Shown here one piece after another: positions 47,551 through 57,144 of a stretch of 64,000 bases of DNA. Each line of letters begins with the position of its first letter. Within the stretch, counting starts at the first letter, position 1. A program made the position numbers and the translations under genes. The notes beneath the pieces are model-generated. The model did not search any database and was not told where the DNA came from. It was given only the letters and a program-made list of their open reading frames with translations. The stretch lies in contig JBFXJP010000004.1 in assembly GCA_050174775.1 (NCBI GenBank), forward strand, positions 259,878 through 323,877, in the 5' to 3' direction. The stretch comes from CAYPGJ01 sp050174775 (lineage in GTDB: Bacteria > Planctomycetota > Phycisphaerae > Phycisphaerales > UBA1924).

Positions 47551-49392
47551 TCACGCGCTAATCCGGGCTGCGATACGGAGAAGTTCGGCGTAGGCCGTGA
47601 TGCTGTGGTCGGCGATGCCCTCCCTGCCCTTGGCGCGGACCTCCTCGGGCGTCACAGCCACGGTGTCGAGGAAGCGGAACCAGAAGCCGGGATTGGTGCG
47701 GAGCACGCCGCGCTCGTCGAAATACGTGATGGACCCGCCGTCGTGGTAGCCGTTGAGGCGTGTGGGCACGCGTGTGACGATGTCCCGGTTGTTGACGTAC
47801 CGGTGGATGACGGCGCCGAGACGCGCGTTGATCCAGGTTCCGAGGTCAGCGTTGCCGATGCGGGGCTGGCCGAAGGTGTAGACGCCGTGGATGACGGTGT
47901 TGGGTCGCTCGGCCATGAGTCGGGCCGCGGCGAGCACGCCAAGCGCCCCGCCGAGGCTGTGGCCTGTGAACCAGAGGGATTGGCCCTCGGTCCGGCGCGC
48001 GTCAATCGCTTTGAGAAGATCGTCCCAGACAGCGTCGAGATAGTTGAGGAAACCCTTGTGCGCTTTGCCTTTGGCCCAGGGGATATCGACGAGGTTGAAC
48101 GTGAGATCGGTGATGATGTCGGCTGGCTTGGTGGGCTCGGTGCCGCGGAAGGCGACGACGCAGACCGAGCTGTCCCCGGCGACCAGGCACTGTGCTTCGA
48201 CCCCGGGCTTGCTGACGGGGTTGTCCCCGATCGCGAGCCCGAGCGCGTCGCACTCGGCCCGAGCGCGAGCGTGCGGGTCGACGTAGGCGAGCGAGCAGAG
48301 GCGCGCCAGCCAGTAGGCGTTGACGTCGGAGCGCGCGCCGCCCGAGTGGGGGCGGAAGCCGATCATGCCGCGCGTGTACGTGTCCTCGGGTGGGGGCGGG
48401 CCGCCACCCGGGACGGGTTGAGGAGGGGCCGACGGGGATGCGGGCTGGGTGGGTGACTTGGTGGAGTCGGCGGGCTTCTCACCACCGTCACCGGGCGTGT
48501 CGGTGGAGGCGTCCTTGGGTGAGGGCTTGAGGGAGCTACGGATGCGCGCGAGCTTCTGCAGGATGTCGAACCAGAAGGGGGCGCCGAGGGAGAGCGAAAT
48601 GGTGGTAATCGCCAGACCAAAGAACTTCACGACGATGAAGAGCCAGGTCGGGCGAGACCTGTTTGCCCATTCCGCATCGCTCCAGCCGATCAGCGGCCCG
48701 ATCTCGACGAGCCCCTGCTTCGCGGCCTTACGGACGTCCTTCGTGGTCTCGGGGAGGGTTTGATCGGTCTGCTCGATGGCGGCGCTGACGACGGTGGTGC
48801 GCGTCGCTTCGTCGGTCGAGAGGATGCGGATGATGCGGATCGTGTCGGCGTTGGACGTGATCGCCACGAGCGCGGCGATGCCCAGCAGCCATCGAGCCGT
48901 CCATCGCTTGTACCACCCGGAGACGCGGTCCATCGAAGCCGAGTACCAGCCCGCGAGCCGCTTCTTCACCTCACTCAGATCGCCACCGCACTCATCGAAG
49001 TACTTGAGGGCAACTTGCGCGGCGGGAGTCGACTTCGACGCGGCCTCGAGACGGGCGCGGATCGCGGAGTTCAACGCCGGCGCGCCAGCCCCCTGCGTAG
49101 CCAACGCCCGGTCGAGAAAGGCCTCGCTGAAGAGGTCCGGCGGGATGTAAGAGGGCAGGCGGCCCTTGGTGCTCAGGGCGCCGATGAGGGGGTGCGCATA
49201 GACCTCCTCGGCCATCGATGCCCCGGCCTGCTCGTCCCCGCCTCCGACAATGTTCTTGATGCCGCGTGCGAGGATCCTGCCGCGCATGCTCTTGAACTGC
49301 GAGATCATCTCGAGCAGCGTGGAGCAGAGCAGGCTCAGGATCATGTAGACGAAGGTGAGGCCGATGGCGACGTCGAGGGCTTGGAGGGTCAT
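47551..49392 (-). CDS. Membrane-anchored class 3 lipase
   Basis: 613 residues from the ATG at 49392. Helix near 8-28 (VAIGLTFVYMILSLLCSTLL), a soluble stretch, helices near 170 and 270 (WLLGIAALVAITS, LFIVVKFFGLAITTISLSLG), a Pro/Ser/Thr-rich linker (about 300-350), then an alpha/beta hydrolase. Lipase_3 motifs: VVAFRGTEPTKPADI, nucleophile WFTGHSLGGALGVLAA, Asp in NNRDIVTRVPTRL, His in IADHSITAYAELL. So the catalytic triad is complete. A lipase tethered to membrane helices by a flexible linker is unusual; the substrate may be membrane lipid (inference). Confidence 0.88.
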   Translation of the reverse strand: MTLQALDVAIGLTFVYMILSLLCSTLLEMISQFKSMRGRILARGIKNIVGGGDEQAGASMAEEVYAHPLIGALSTKGRLPSYIPPDLFSEAFLDRALATQGAGAPALNSAIRARLEAASKSTPAAQVALKYFDECGGDLSEVKKRLAGWYSASMDRVSGWYKRWTARWLLGIAALVAITSNADTIRIIRILSTDEATRTTVVSAAIEQTDQTLPETTKDVRKAAKQGLVEIGPLIGWSDAEWANRSRPTWLFIVVKFFGLAITTISLSLGAPFWFDILQKLARIRSSLKPSPKDASTDTPGDGGEKPADSTKSPTQPASPSAPPQPVPGGGPPPPEDTYTRGMIGFRPHSGGARSDVNAYWLARLCSLAYVDPHARARAECDALGLAIGDNPVSKPGVEAQCLVAGDSSVCVVAFRGTEPTKPADIITDLTFNLVDIPWAKGKAHKGFLNYLDAVWDDLLKAIDARRTEGQSLWFTGHSLGGALGVLAAARLMAERPNTVIHGVYTFGQPRIGNADLGTWINARLGAVIHRYVNNRDIVTRVPTRLNGYHDGGSITYFDERGVLRTNPGFWFRFLDTVAVTPEEVRAKGREGIADHSITAYAELLRIAARISA

Positions 49393-49469
49393 GGCGGGGG
49401 TGTTCTCGCTGTGTGGACTACGCGCAGCAGCATCCGGGAGGGCATGCTGCGCCGGCAGAGACCGAGGGC

Positions 49470-50987
49470 TTAGTGCTCGGGTCGCTCCGCGGGGCGCTGG
49501 CATGCGTGGACCGTTCGACCGTCCGGCGGCGTGCTGCCCGTTCGGCGGTTGTGCGGCGCGATGTTCGGGCAGACCTTGCACCAGGCGTGGTGGTACACGC
49601 GCGACGATTCATTGGAAGTCCAAACCCACTCCGTGATGGCGGGGAGGTCGGCGGCGTCGCGCGGGTGATTGATCCACACCGGCGCGGTCCACGCGCGGTC
49701 CTCGCCGTCCTGCGTGACGCGGACGTAGAAGAACTCCGGCTCGCCGGAGGCCACGTACCCCGCAAAGGTGATGACGCCGTTGCCTTCGCGCTCGAGCGTC
49801 TCGGTCTCGCCATCGCTCGCAACGTATCGCTCGAGCGAGCCGCGCGTCTGTGGCGCGACGTCCCCGTAGTACAGCGTCGCCTCGTACACGCTCTCCGATT
49901 CGTCCGCGTCGGAGATGTCCACGTCGATCGCGACGTCCGCTCCCGCGGCCAGCGTGAGGCAGGAGCCCATCATCGAGCCGTTGAGCCGCATCGTCACGCT
50001 GAGGTTCTTGTCCTCCGTGGCGAACGTGCGGTTCTCGTGCATGGCGCGGAAGATGGCCTCCTGGGTGAGCGCGTCGGCCAGGACGCCTGTGCGCGCGGGC
50101 GTGGCTCTGCCCCAAGTCGGATAGTGGTTGTCTTGCCCTGCCGACGGCGAGACGTGGAAGCCCTGGACGAGGTAGTAGTAGTAATCGTTCTCGTGCACGT
50201 GCGCGTAGCGGTACGAATCGTACGTGTCCCTGGACATCGCGGGGCCCGAGAGCATCTCCACGAGCGCCACGTGCCGGTCCGACGAGGCAACGAGGCTCTC
50301 GAAGTCCTCGCCGAAATCATCGAACCCGTAGTCGTTGTACATCTCACTGAGGCTCTTGTCGCTGTTGCCCGCGTAGAAGAGGTCCTTCTGGACGTTCGGG
50401 TGGTTCAGTTGGACGACGGTTCGCACACCCTGCTGGGAGAGGCTGGCGAGCATGTCAAAGAGCGCGCGGAAGTTGCCGTTGGGCGAAGAGAGCACGTCAG
50501 GGGCGCCGAAGACGTTGACGTGGTTGCCGGAGGAGATCGTCGAGAACTCTTGGCCGTAGAGGGCGAGGAATGTCGGAGTGATCGCCTCGCGCGCTGCCCG
50601 ACGCACGGAGACAGCGGAGAACGTGCCGCCATCGGCTGTTCTCACGGAGAGGGTCGCCTCGGAGTTGTACAGCGCGGGGTTGGTCGCGATGAGAACGCCG
50701 TCGGTGCGATCCTTCGCGCCGGATTCCGCCGCGTCATGGTTGTGCGGCGTGACCGCAAAGAAGTCGAGCCCGGCGGAGCGGGCCATGGCGTACGCCTCAG
50801 CCGGAGTGCCGGAGCCGTCAGAAAAGCACGTGTGCGCGTGCAGGAGGCCGAAGTAGATGCGCTGTGACTGGGCGCACGCGGGGGCTGCGAGCATGACAAG
50901 CGCCAGGGCCCCGATGAGCCGGGTTGACGCGGATGTCAATGAACGACGTGTACGGCGCGCGCGCCGCGGGTGAAGATTGCGATCCAT
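49470..50987 (-). CDS. Secreted PHP-domain (DUF3604/CehA-like) phosphoesterase with Ada-like metal-binding tail
   Basis: 505 residues from the ATG at 50987, GGAG 8 nt upstream. Signal peptide RLIGALALVMLAAPACA. PHP metal sites: YFGLLHAHTCFSDGSGTPAE near 45, FFAVTPHNHDAAES near 74, GQEFSTISSGNHVNVFG near 143, QLNHPNV near 193, SPSAGQDNHYPTWG near 290. A beta domain follows. The end, SSRVYHHAWCKVCPNIAPHN, NRRTGSTPPDG and VHACQRPAE, resembles the Ada-like YH..C..C...NR...C motif found in nucleases and lipoproteins. That would be a second, structural metal site. Substrate unknown. Confidence 0.82.
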   Translation of the reverse strand: MDRNLHPRRARRTRRSLTSASTRLIGALALVMLAAPACAQSQRIYFGLLHAHTCFSDGSGTPAEAYAMARSAGLDFFAVTPHNHDAAESGAKDRTDGVLIATNPALYNSEATLSVRTADGGTFSAVSVRRAAREAITPTFLALYGQEFSTISSGNHVNVFGAPDVLSSPNGNFRALFDMLASLSQQGVRTVVQLNHPNVQKDLFYAGNSDKSLSEMYNDYGFDDFGEDFESLVASSDRHVALVEMLSGPAMSRDTYDSYRYAHVHENDYYYYLVQGFHVSPSAGQDNHYPTWGRATPARTGVLADALTQEAIFRAMHENRTFATEDKNLSVTMRLNGSMMGSCLTLAAGADVAIDVDISDADESESVYEATLYYGDVAPQTRGSLERYVASDGETETLEREGNGVITFAGYVASGEPEFFYVRVTQDGEDRAWTAPVWINHPRDAADLPAITEWVWTSNESSRVYHHAWCKVCPNIAPHNRRTGSTPPDGRTVHACQRPAERPEH

Positions 50988-51231
50988 TGCCGGCTCCTCT
51001 TCGCGAGCGGTGGAATACATCACCAGTGTCTCATCGGCCGGGGGCCTGGGCAAGCGGCGCGGATACCACGAGACGCGTGCCGTGTGAAAGAGTGAGCGAT
51101 CCAGCGGTTCTTTCGCGCAGAATCGTTGCAAGGATGAGCCGAGGTCGACATTCCGACACGAAACGGTGCGTCGGCGCGCCGTTCTGTGTGCCTCGCCGTG
51201 CCGTTCCGCGCCATCCGGATGTGGAGCGAGA

Positions 51232-52695
51232 TCAGTGCGCCTGCGCGTCGGGCGTGCTGCCGCTCGCGCTCTCGGTATCGGGCTGGTCATCCCATCCGCC
51301 ACCGAGGGCCTTGTAGAGCGCGATGAGACTCGTGGCGACCTGCGCATCGCTCGCGGCCAGCTCGTCCTGTCGGGCGAAGAGTTCGCGCTGCGTGTCGAGG
51401 ACGTTCAGGAAGTCCGTCAGCCCGCGTGTCCACAAGTCATTGGCAAGCTCGAACGCATACCGATTGGCATCGACGGCCTGCGCGAGCGAGCGGCGCCGCT
51501 CGTGCTGACGCGCGTAGGAGACCATCGCGTTGGCGACTTCTTCGTAGGACTGGAGCACGGTGCGCTCGTAGCCGACGAGCGCAACCTCCTGGCGAGCTTC
51601 CTGCACGCGGATGTTGCTGCGGATGCGCCCTGCGTCGAAGATCGGCCAACGAACGGCCGCGGGCCCGATGCTCCATGCGCGGCTCTCCCCGTCGAAGAGA
51701 TCACCCAGCTCCTCGGCTGCGAAGCCGAATGAGCCGTTGAGCGTGAAGCGCGGATAGAGATCGGCCGTGGCGACACCGATGCGCGCCGTGGCCGCGGCGA
51801 GTTGACGCTCCGCGCGCCGGATGTCAGGGCGGCGCCGGAGAAGCTCAGCCGGGAAGCCGACGGGCACGGCATCGGGAGTGACGGGGACGGGCTGCGCAAC
51901 CTCGAGCTCGGGCGCGAGCGTTCCGGGCTGGAGTCCCAGGAGCACGTCGAGCCGGTGAGCGGCTCGTTTGAGGTCGGTGACGAGCTGGGGGATGACCGAG
52001 CGTGTGGACTCGAGCTGGGCGCGGGCCTGCGCGGTCAAGAGTTCGGTGGAGAGGCCGGCGCGGAAGCGGTCCTGCGTGAGTTCGAGGGTGTCGTGCTGCG
52101 TGCCGACGTTCTGACGCGCGATGGTGAGCCGGGCCTGGGCGGAGCGGAACTCCACGTAGTTGCGCGCGACCTCTGAGACGAGGATGACGCGCGCATCACG
52201 GGCGGACTCCACAGCGGCGTCGATGTCCGCGTCCGCGGCCTCGACCGCGCGACGCACGCCGCCGAAGACGTCGATCTCCCACGACATGTCGAACCCGGCG
52301 TCGTAGGCCGAGTATTCCTCACCCCCGCCGCCGAACCCGCCGCTGAAGGAGCGTCCGCTGTCGCGCCGGTACGCCGCGGAGCCGCCCACGTTGACGTTGG
52401 GGAGTTGGTCAGCAGCGGTGGCGCCGCGGAGAGCGCGGGCCTCGCGCACGCGCGCCGCCGCCTCACGGAGATCGAGGCTCTGGTCGAGCGCGCGATCGAC
52501 GAGCGAGTCGAGCGCGCGGTCGTTGAAGATGCGCCACCACTCGCGCAGGTCGGCTGATTCCGCGGCAACGCCGGCGTCGAGCTCCGCGGCCCACTCGGGC
52601 CGGACGTCGGACGTGGGCACTCCGTGCTCGGGGCCCACGGTGCAGCCCGCGAGCGTCATCAGTATGAGTGTGGAAAGGAGAGTTCGACGGATCAT
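51232..52695 (-). CDS. Outer-membrane efflux lipoprotein, NodT/OprM type
   Basis: 487 residues from the ATG at 52695. Lipoprotein signal ending LILMTLAGC (Cys near 18), TVGPEHGVP, ADLREWWRIFNDRALDSLVD. Two OEP repeats: ARNYVEFRSAQARLTIARQN, FRAGLSTELLTAQARAQLES, LRRRPDIRRAERQLAAATAR and ATADLYPRFTLNGSFGF are the standard NodT-family blocks. It forms the outer-membrane duct of the tripartite pump encoded just upstream. It ends with an Asp/Ser/Glu-rich tail. Confidence 0.94.
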   Translation of the reverse strand: MIRRTLLSTLILMTLAGCTVGPEHGVPTSDVRPEWAAELDAGVAAESADLREWWRIFNDRALDSLVDRALDQSLDLREAAARVREARALRGATAADQLPNVNVGGSAAYRRDSGRSFSGGFGGGGEEYSAYDAGFDMSWEIDVFGGVRRAVEAADADIDAAVESARDARVILVSEVARNYVEFRSAQARLTIARQNVGTQHDTLELTQDRFRAGLSTELLTAQARAQLESTRSVIPQLVTDLKRAAHRLDVLLGLQPGTLAPELEVAQPVPVTPDAVPVGFPAELLRRRPDIRRAERQLAAATARIGVATADLYPRFTLNGSFGFAAEELGDLFDGESRAWSIGPAAVRWPIFDAGRIRSNIRVQEARQEVALVGYERTVLQSYEEVANAMVSYARQHERRRSLAQAVDANRYAFELANDLWTRGLTDFLNVLDTQRELFARQDELAASDAQVATSLIALYKALGGGWDDQPDTESASGSTPDAQAH

Positions 52696-52717
52696 GGGTG
52701 GGTTCCGGAGAAGCGCG

Positions 52718-55700
52718 TCAGACGGTGGCGAGCCCTGCGGCGGGTGGATGGGTTGGTTGCGGCGCCGTCTCGTGATGGGCCTTGGGCGCCCGCTTGGCCG
52801 CGAGCAGCACATAAATCGAGGGCACGACAAAGAGCGTGAAGAGGGTGGAGATGGCCATGCCGCTCACCAGGACGATGCCGATGCTGTTGCGCGCCTCGGC
52901 GCCCGCGCCCGTCACGAGCACGAGCGGGAAGTGGCCGAAGACGGTCGCGGCCGAGGTCATGAGGATGGGGCGGAGACGCGTGCCCGCGGCGCGGCGCACC
53001 GCCTCGCGCTTGCTCAGGCCCTGCTCCTGCATGTGATTGGCGAACTCCACGATGAGAATGCCGTTCTTGGCGACAAGGCCCACGAGCGTGATGAGCCCGA
53101 CCTGCGAGTAGATGTTGACGGTGGTCACGCCCAAAGCGGTGAAGGTGAGCGCGCCCGTGAGCGCGAGCGGCACGGAGCCCAGGAGCACGATGAACGGGTC
53201 GCGGAAGCTGCCGAACTGCGCGGCAAGCACGAGGTAGATGAGCCCGATGGCAAAGCCGAGCGTCGAGAGGAGCGTCGCGCCCTCGGTGCGCATCTGCCGG
53301 CTCTCGCCCGCGTAGTCGATGGCGTACCCGGGGGGCACAATGGCCTTGGCCGCGCTCTCGAGCGCGGACAGCGCTTCCTCCTTCGTCACGCCCGGCGCCA
53401 CGACGCCGTACACCTTCGCGCTATTGCGCTGCTGGAATCTCGTGAGCACGCGCGGCACGGCTTCGGTGCGCAGGTTCACCAGCGAACGGAGCGTCACCGT
53501 CCCGCCGTCGCGCGTCCGGATCTTGAACTGCAGCAGCTGCTCGGGCGTGCGGCGCAGATCGTCCGACACCTGCGGGATCACCTTGTAGCTGCGCCCGGCA
53601 TAGTTGAAGCGGTTGACGTACCCGCCCGAGAGCAGCACGGACAGATCGCGACCGACGTCCGCCAGGTCGAGCCCGAGGTCGGCCACCTTCTTGCGGTCGA
53701 TCTCGATGCGCGTCTGGGGCAGGTCGATCTTGAGGTCGGAATCGACGTAGACGAACTTCCCGCTCCCGTACCCGGCGCCGATGATCTGGTCGATGTGCGG
53801 CAGCATCTCCGGCGCCTCTTCCGCGCTCGTGACCATCAGCTCGACGTCGAACTGCCCCGCGCCCGGCAGCGGCGCCGGCCGCACGGCGATCGACCGAAGC
53901 TCCTCGATCATCATGAGCTTCTGGATCGCCTCGCCCTGGATGGGCTCGGTCGTGCGCTCGCGCTCGTCCCAGTCGACCGTCTGGATGCCCCCGAAGCCGC
54001 CGCCCATGGCCAGCTCCGCGACCTGGAAGAAGAAGCGCGCCTCGGGGATGGACATGAACGCGTCCGCGACCTTCTGGAAGCCGCGCACGGTGTAGTCGAG
54101 CGTGGCGTCGGGCGCCGTCTGCACGACGGCGAACACGATGCCCTCGTCCTCCGTGGGCGCCAGCTCCTTCTTCGAGGACTTGTAGAGCGGCGGCGCGAGG
54201 GCGCACATCGCGATGGCCGCGATCACCACGAGCCACCACACGCGCAGCACGCCCCCGAGGATCGTGTCATACACCCCGCGCACCTTGTCGAACAGATGGT
54301 TCACGAACCGCGTGAACCGCCCCTCCTTCCCGCCCGCCGGCGCCATCCACGCGCTCATGATCGGCGAGAGCGTCACGGCCACGATCCCCGAGATCACCAC
54401 CGCGGCCGCCAGCGTGAACGCGAACTCCCGGAACAACATCCCCGTCAGCCCGCTCTGGAAGCCGATCGGCGTGTACACGGCCGCAAGCGTGATCGTCATC
54501 GACACCACGGGCGCGAACAGCTCACGCGCCCCGATCAACGCCGCGTCGATCTTGCTGCGACCCTCCCGGATGTGCCGCTCGACGTTCTCGACCATCACGA
54601 TCGCGTCGTCCACCACCAGCCCGACCGAAAGCACGATGGCGAGGATGGTCAGCAGGTTGAGTGAAAAGCCGAAGAGCAGCATCGCAATGCATGCCCCGAT
54701 GAGCGACACGGGCATGGCCACCAGCGGCACGATCACCGTCCGGATCGACCCCATGAACAGGAACACGACGAACGACACGATGGCCATCGTCTCGATCAGG
54801 GTCTTCGTGATCTCCTTGATCGCGTGGTCCATGTAGTACGTGCCGTCGTACGCCAGCGTCATCTCCACGCCCGCCGGCAGCGTCGGCCGCACCTCCTCGA
54901 TGCGCCTCTTGAGCAGCGACGCCACCTCCAGCTCGTTCGCGCTCGGCAGCGGCCACACCGACAGCCAGATCGCCGGCTTGCCGTTGAAGCCCGCCTGGCC
55001 AGTCGGCTCCTCGCTCCCCAGCGCCACCCGCGCGATGTCCTTCAGCCGAACCAGCGTCCCCTCGCGCTCGCGCACGATGAGGTCCTCGAACTCGTCTACG
55101 CCCTTCAGGTCCGTGTCCGTGAGCAGGTCGATCTGCACGTCGCGGCCCTTGGTCCGCCCCACCGCGGCAAGGAAGTTGTTCCGCCCGAGCGCGTCCCACA
55201 CCTCACCGGGCGTGATGTCGATGCTCTCCATCTTGGCCGTGTCGAGCCAGACGCGCATGGCCAGCTCGCGCGGGCCCTCCACCCCCACGCGCTGCACTCC
55301 GACGATGGTCTGCAGCTCTGGCTGCACCTCACGCACGAGGTAGTCGTTGAGCTGCATCAGACTCAGGTCATCGCTCGTGAAGCTGATGTAGAACGTGGCG
55401 TACGGCTTGTCCGTGCGCTGGATGTCTACCGCGGGCGCCTCGGCGTCCGCCGGCAGACGGCTCCGCACCTGGTTCAGGCGCGCGCTGATCTCCGCGAGCG
55501 CGTCGTTGCTGTCGTGGTTGAGCCGCAGACGCACCGTCACCGTGCTCACGCCCGCCCGGCTCGCGCTCTCGATGTAGTCGATCCCGTCGATCGCGGAGAC
55601 CACCTGCTCGATCGGCGTCGTGATGAACCCGCGCACCGTCTCCGCGCTCGCGCCCACGTACACCGTCGTGATCACGATGGCGCTGGACTCGAGCCGCGGG

Positions 55701-55813
55701 TACTGCCGCACCGCGAGCGCGTCGATCGATCTCCAGCCCACGGCCAGGATGATCAGGTTGACGACGATCGCGAGGACAGGCTTCTTGATGAATATGTCTG
55801 TGAAAGATCGCAC
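52718..55813 (-). CDS. Multidrug RND efflux pump (HAE-1 type)
   Basis: 1031 residues from a GTG at 55813 with GGAGAG upstream. Twelve helices in the RND pattern, two large periplasmic loops. The proton-relay motif in helix 4 is VGLVVDDAIVMVENVERH (Asp-Asp). SVGLVVDDA, PVSMTITLAAVYTPIGF and QVGLITLVGLVAKNGILIVEFA fit HAE-1 pumps. It exports hydrophobic or amphipathic compounds with the fusion and outer-membrane proteins of the same operon. It is different in type from the heavy-metal pump at 20321. Confidence 0.95.
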   Translation of the reverse strand: MRSFTDIFIKKPVLAIVVNLIILAVGWRSIDALAVRQYPRLESSAIVITTVYVGASAETVRGFITTPIEQVVSAIDGIDYIESASRAGVSTVTVRLRLNHDSNDALAEISARLNQVRSRLPADAEAPAVDIQRTDKPYATFYISFTSDDLSLMQLNDYLVREVQPELQTIVGVQRVGVEGPRELAMRVWLDTAKMESIDITPGEVWDALGRNNFLAAVGRTKGRDVQIDLLTDTDLKGVDEFEDLIVREREGTLVRLKDIARVALGSEEPTGQAGFNGKPAIWLSVWPLPSANELEVASLLKRRIEEVRPTLPAGVEMTLAYDGTYYMDHAIKEITKTLIETMAIVSFVVFLFMGSIRTVIVPLVAMPVSLIGACIAMLLFGFSLNLLTILAIVLSVGLVVDDAIVMVENVERHIREGRSKIDAALIGARELFAPVVSMTITLAAVYTPIGFQSGLTGMLFREFAFTLAAAVVISGIVAVTLSPIMSAWMAPAGGKEGRFTRFVNHLFDKVRGVYDTILGGVLRVWWLVVIAAIAMCALAPPLYKSSKKELAPTEDEGIVFAVVQTAPDATLDYTVRGFQKVADAFMSIPEARFFFQVAELAMGGGFGGIQTVDWDERERTTEPIQGEAIQKLMMIEELRSIAVRPAPLPGAGQFDVELMVTSAEEAPEMLPHIDQIIGAGYGSGKFVYVDSDLKIDLPQTRIEIDRKKVADLGLDLADVGRDLSVLLSGGYVNRFNYAGRSYKVIPQVSDDLRRTPEQLLQFKIRTRDGGTVTLRSLVNLRTEAVPRVLTRFQQRNSAKVYGVVAPGVTKEEALSALESAAKAIVPPGYAIDYAGESRQMRTEGATLLSTLGFAIGLIYLVLAAQFGSFRDPFIVLLGSVPLALTGALTFTALGVTTVNIYSQVGLITLVGLVAKNGILIVEFANHMQEQGLSKREAVRRAAGTRLRPILMTSAATVFGHFPLVLVTGAGAEARNSIGIVLVSGMAISTLFTLFVVPSIYVLLAAKRAPKAHHETAPQPTHPPAAGLATV

Positions 55814-55918
55814 CGACTCTCTCCGAAGGCGTTCCGATGGCCGGAAGGATCGCTGGGAAGGGGATGGGCTCGCGCCGTGATGGCCTCGCCGTGGTGTGTG
55901 CTCTCTCGTTCGACGTCG

Positions 55919-57142
55919 TCAGCGGTTGGACGCCTGCGCCGTCTCCTGCGCGGGCGCCCCGCCCGTGGACGGATCGCCGCCCGGTGGTCCGGGCACGACC
56001 TTCACGCCGTCGCGCAGCTTGAACGAGCCCGCGGCCGCGATGGAGTCTCCCGGCTCGAGCCCCTCGAGCACGATCACGCTCTCCCCGACGGTCTGCCCGA
56101 GCGTCACGTAGCGCTGCTTGGCGCGCGTGACGCCCTGCTCGTCGGGAGCGATGACGAACACGGAGTTGGCGTACGCGGCGCGCCGGATCGCCACGCTCGG
56201 CACGACGACGTACGTGCGGGGCTGCTCGATCGGCACGCGCACCTGGACGAACATGCCGGGCACGAGCAGGCCCCTCGTGTTGTCGACGATCGAGCGGACG
56301 CGCAGGTTGCGCGTCTGGTTGTTCACCGTGGCGTCCGCCGCGACGATCTTGATCTGGACCGGCTCGTCCCCGAGCAGGTCGGCGTACGCCATGACCGTCG
56401 TGCCGGGCGAGACGTACGCGGTGTACTTCTGCGGGATGGCGAAGTCGAGATAGATGGTGTCGGAGACCTCCTGCAGCGCGACGATGTCAGCGCCCTCCGC
56501 GAGGTACTGCCCCTCATGCACGCTCCGCATGCCGACGCGCGCCTTGAACGGCGCGACGATCGTCAGCTTGGCGATCCGCGCCTCCATCTGCGCAACTCGC
56601 GCGCGGGCCTGATCCGCCTCCGCGATCCACTTGCCCCGGTCCGCCGTGGCCGTGTCCAGACGCGCGTTCGCGCGATCCAGCTCGACCGCGGCCACCGCGC
56701 GCTCCCCCGCGCTCCTCAAGCGCTGCAGCTCCGCCTCGGCCAGCCGGATCTCTGAGTCGGCCTGCGCGATGTTGGCCTCCGCGACGCGCACCGACGCGCG
56801 CACCGCCTCGAGGTCCGCCTTGTCTGTCGTCTCGTCCTGGCGGATCAGCACGTGGCCCGCCTCGACGATGTCGCCGGACTCGAACCCGACGTGGCGCACC
56901 ACGCCCGACAGCTCGTTCCGCAGCATCACCGATCGCATGGCCACCGCCGTGCCGACCAGGTCGGCCGTGGGCTGCCACGTCATCTCGTCCGCTTCGACAA
57001 GTTCCGCGGCCTCGAAGTGCTCAAAGGCCGCTGCCTGCATCTCGGCAGGCGGCGACCCTCGATGCCGCAGGAGCATGTAGCCCCCGCCGGCAAGGAGCCC
57101 GACACCGGCCAGAATCCCGATCACCCATGCTGGGCGCGACAT
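55919..57142 (-). CDS. RND efflux membrane-fusion protein
   Basis: 407 residues from the ATG at 57142, with GGAGAG 8 nt upstream. N-terminal helix WVIGILAGVGLLAGGGYMLL. Lipoyl halves FESGDIVEAGHVLIRQDETT and VAPFKARVGMRSVHEGQYLA flank a helical hairpin (ASVRVAEANIAQADSEIRLA...). Then a beta barrel with VPGMFVQVRVPIEQPR. Starts 2 nt after the tetR stop. RND gene follows after 105 nt. Confidence 0.93.
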   Translation of the reverse strand: MSRPAWVIGILAGVGLLAGGGYMLLRHRGSPPAEMQAAAFEHFEAAELVEADEMTWQPTADLVGTAVAMRSVMLRNELSGVVRHVGFESGDIVEAGHVLIRQDETTDKADLEAVRASVRVAEANIAQADSEIRLAEAELQRLRSAGERAVAAVELDRANARLDTATADRGKWIAEADQARARVAQMEARIAKLTIVAPFKARVGMRSVHEGQYLAEGADIVALQEVSDTIYLDFAIPQKYTAYVSPGTTVMAYADLLGDEPVQIKIVAADATVNNQTRNLRVRSIVDNTRGLLVPGMFVQVRVPIEQPRTYVVVPSVAIRRAAYANSVFVIAPDEQGVTRAKQRYVTLGQTVGESVIVLEGLEPGDSIAAAGSFKLRDGVKVVPGPPGGDPSTGGAPAQETAQASNR

Positions 57143-57144
57143 TC

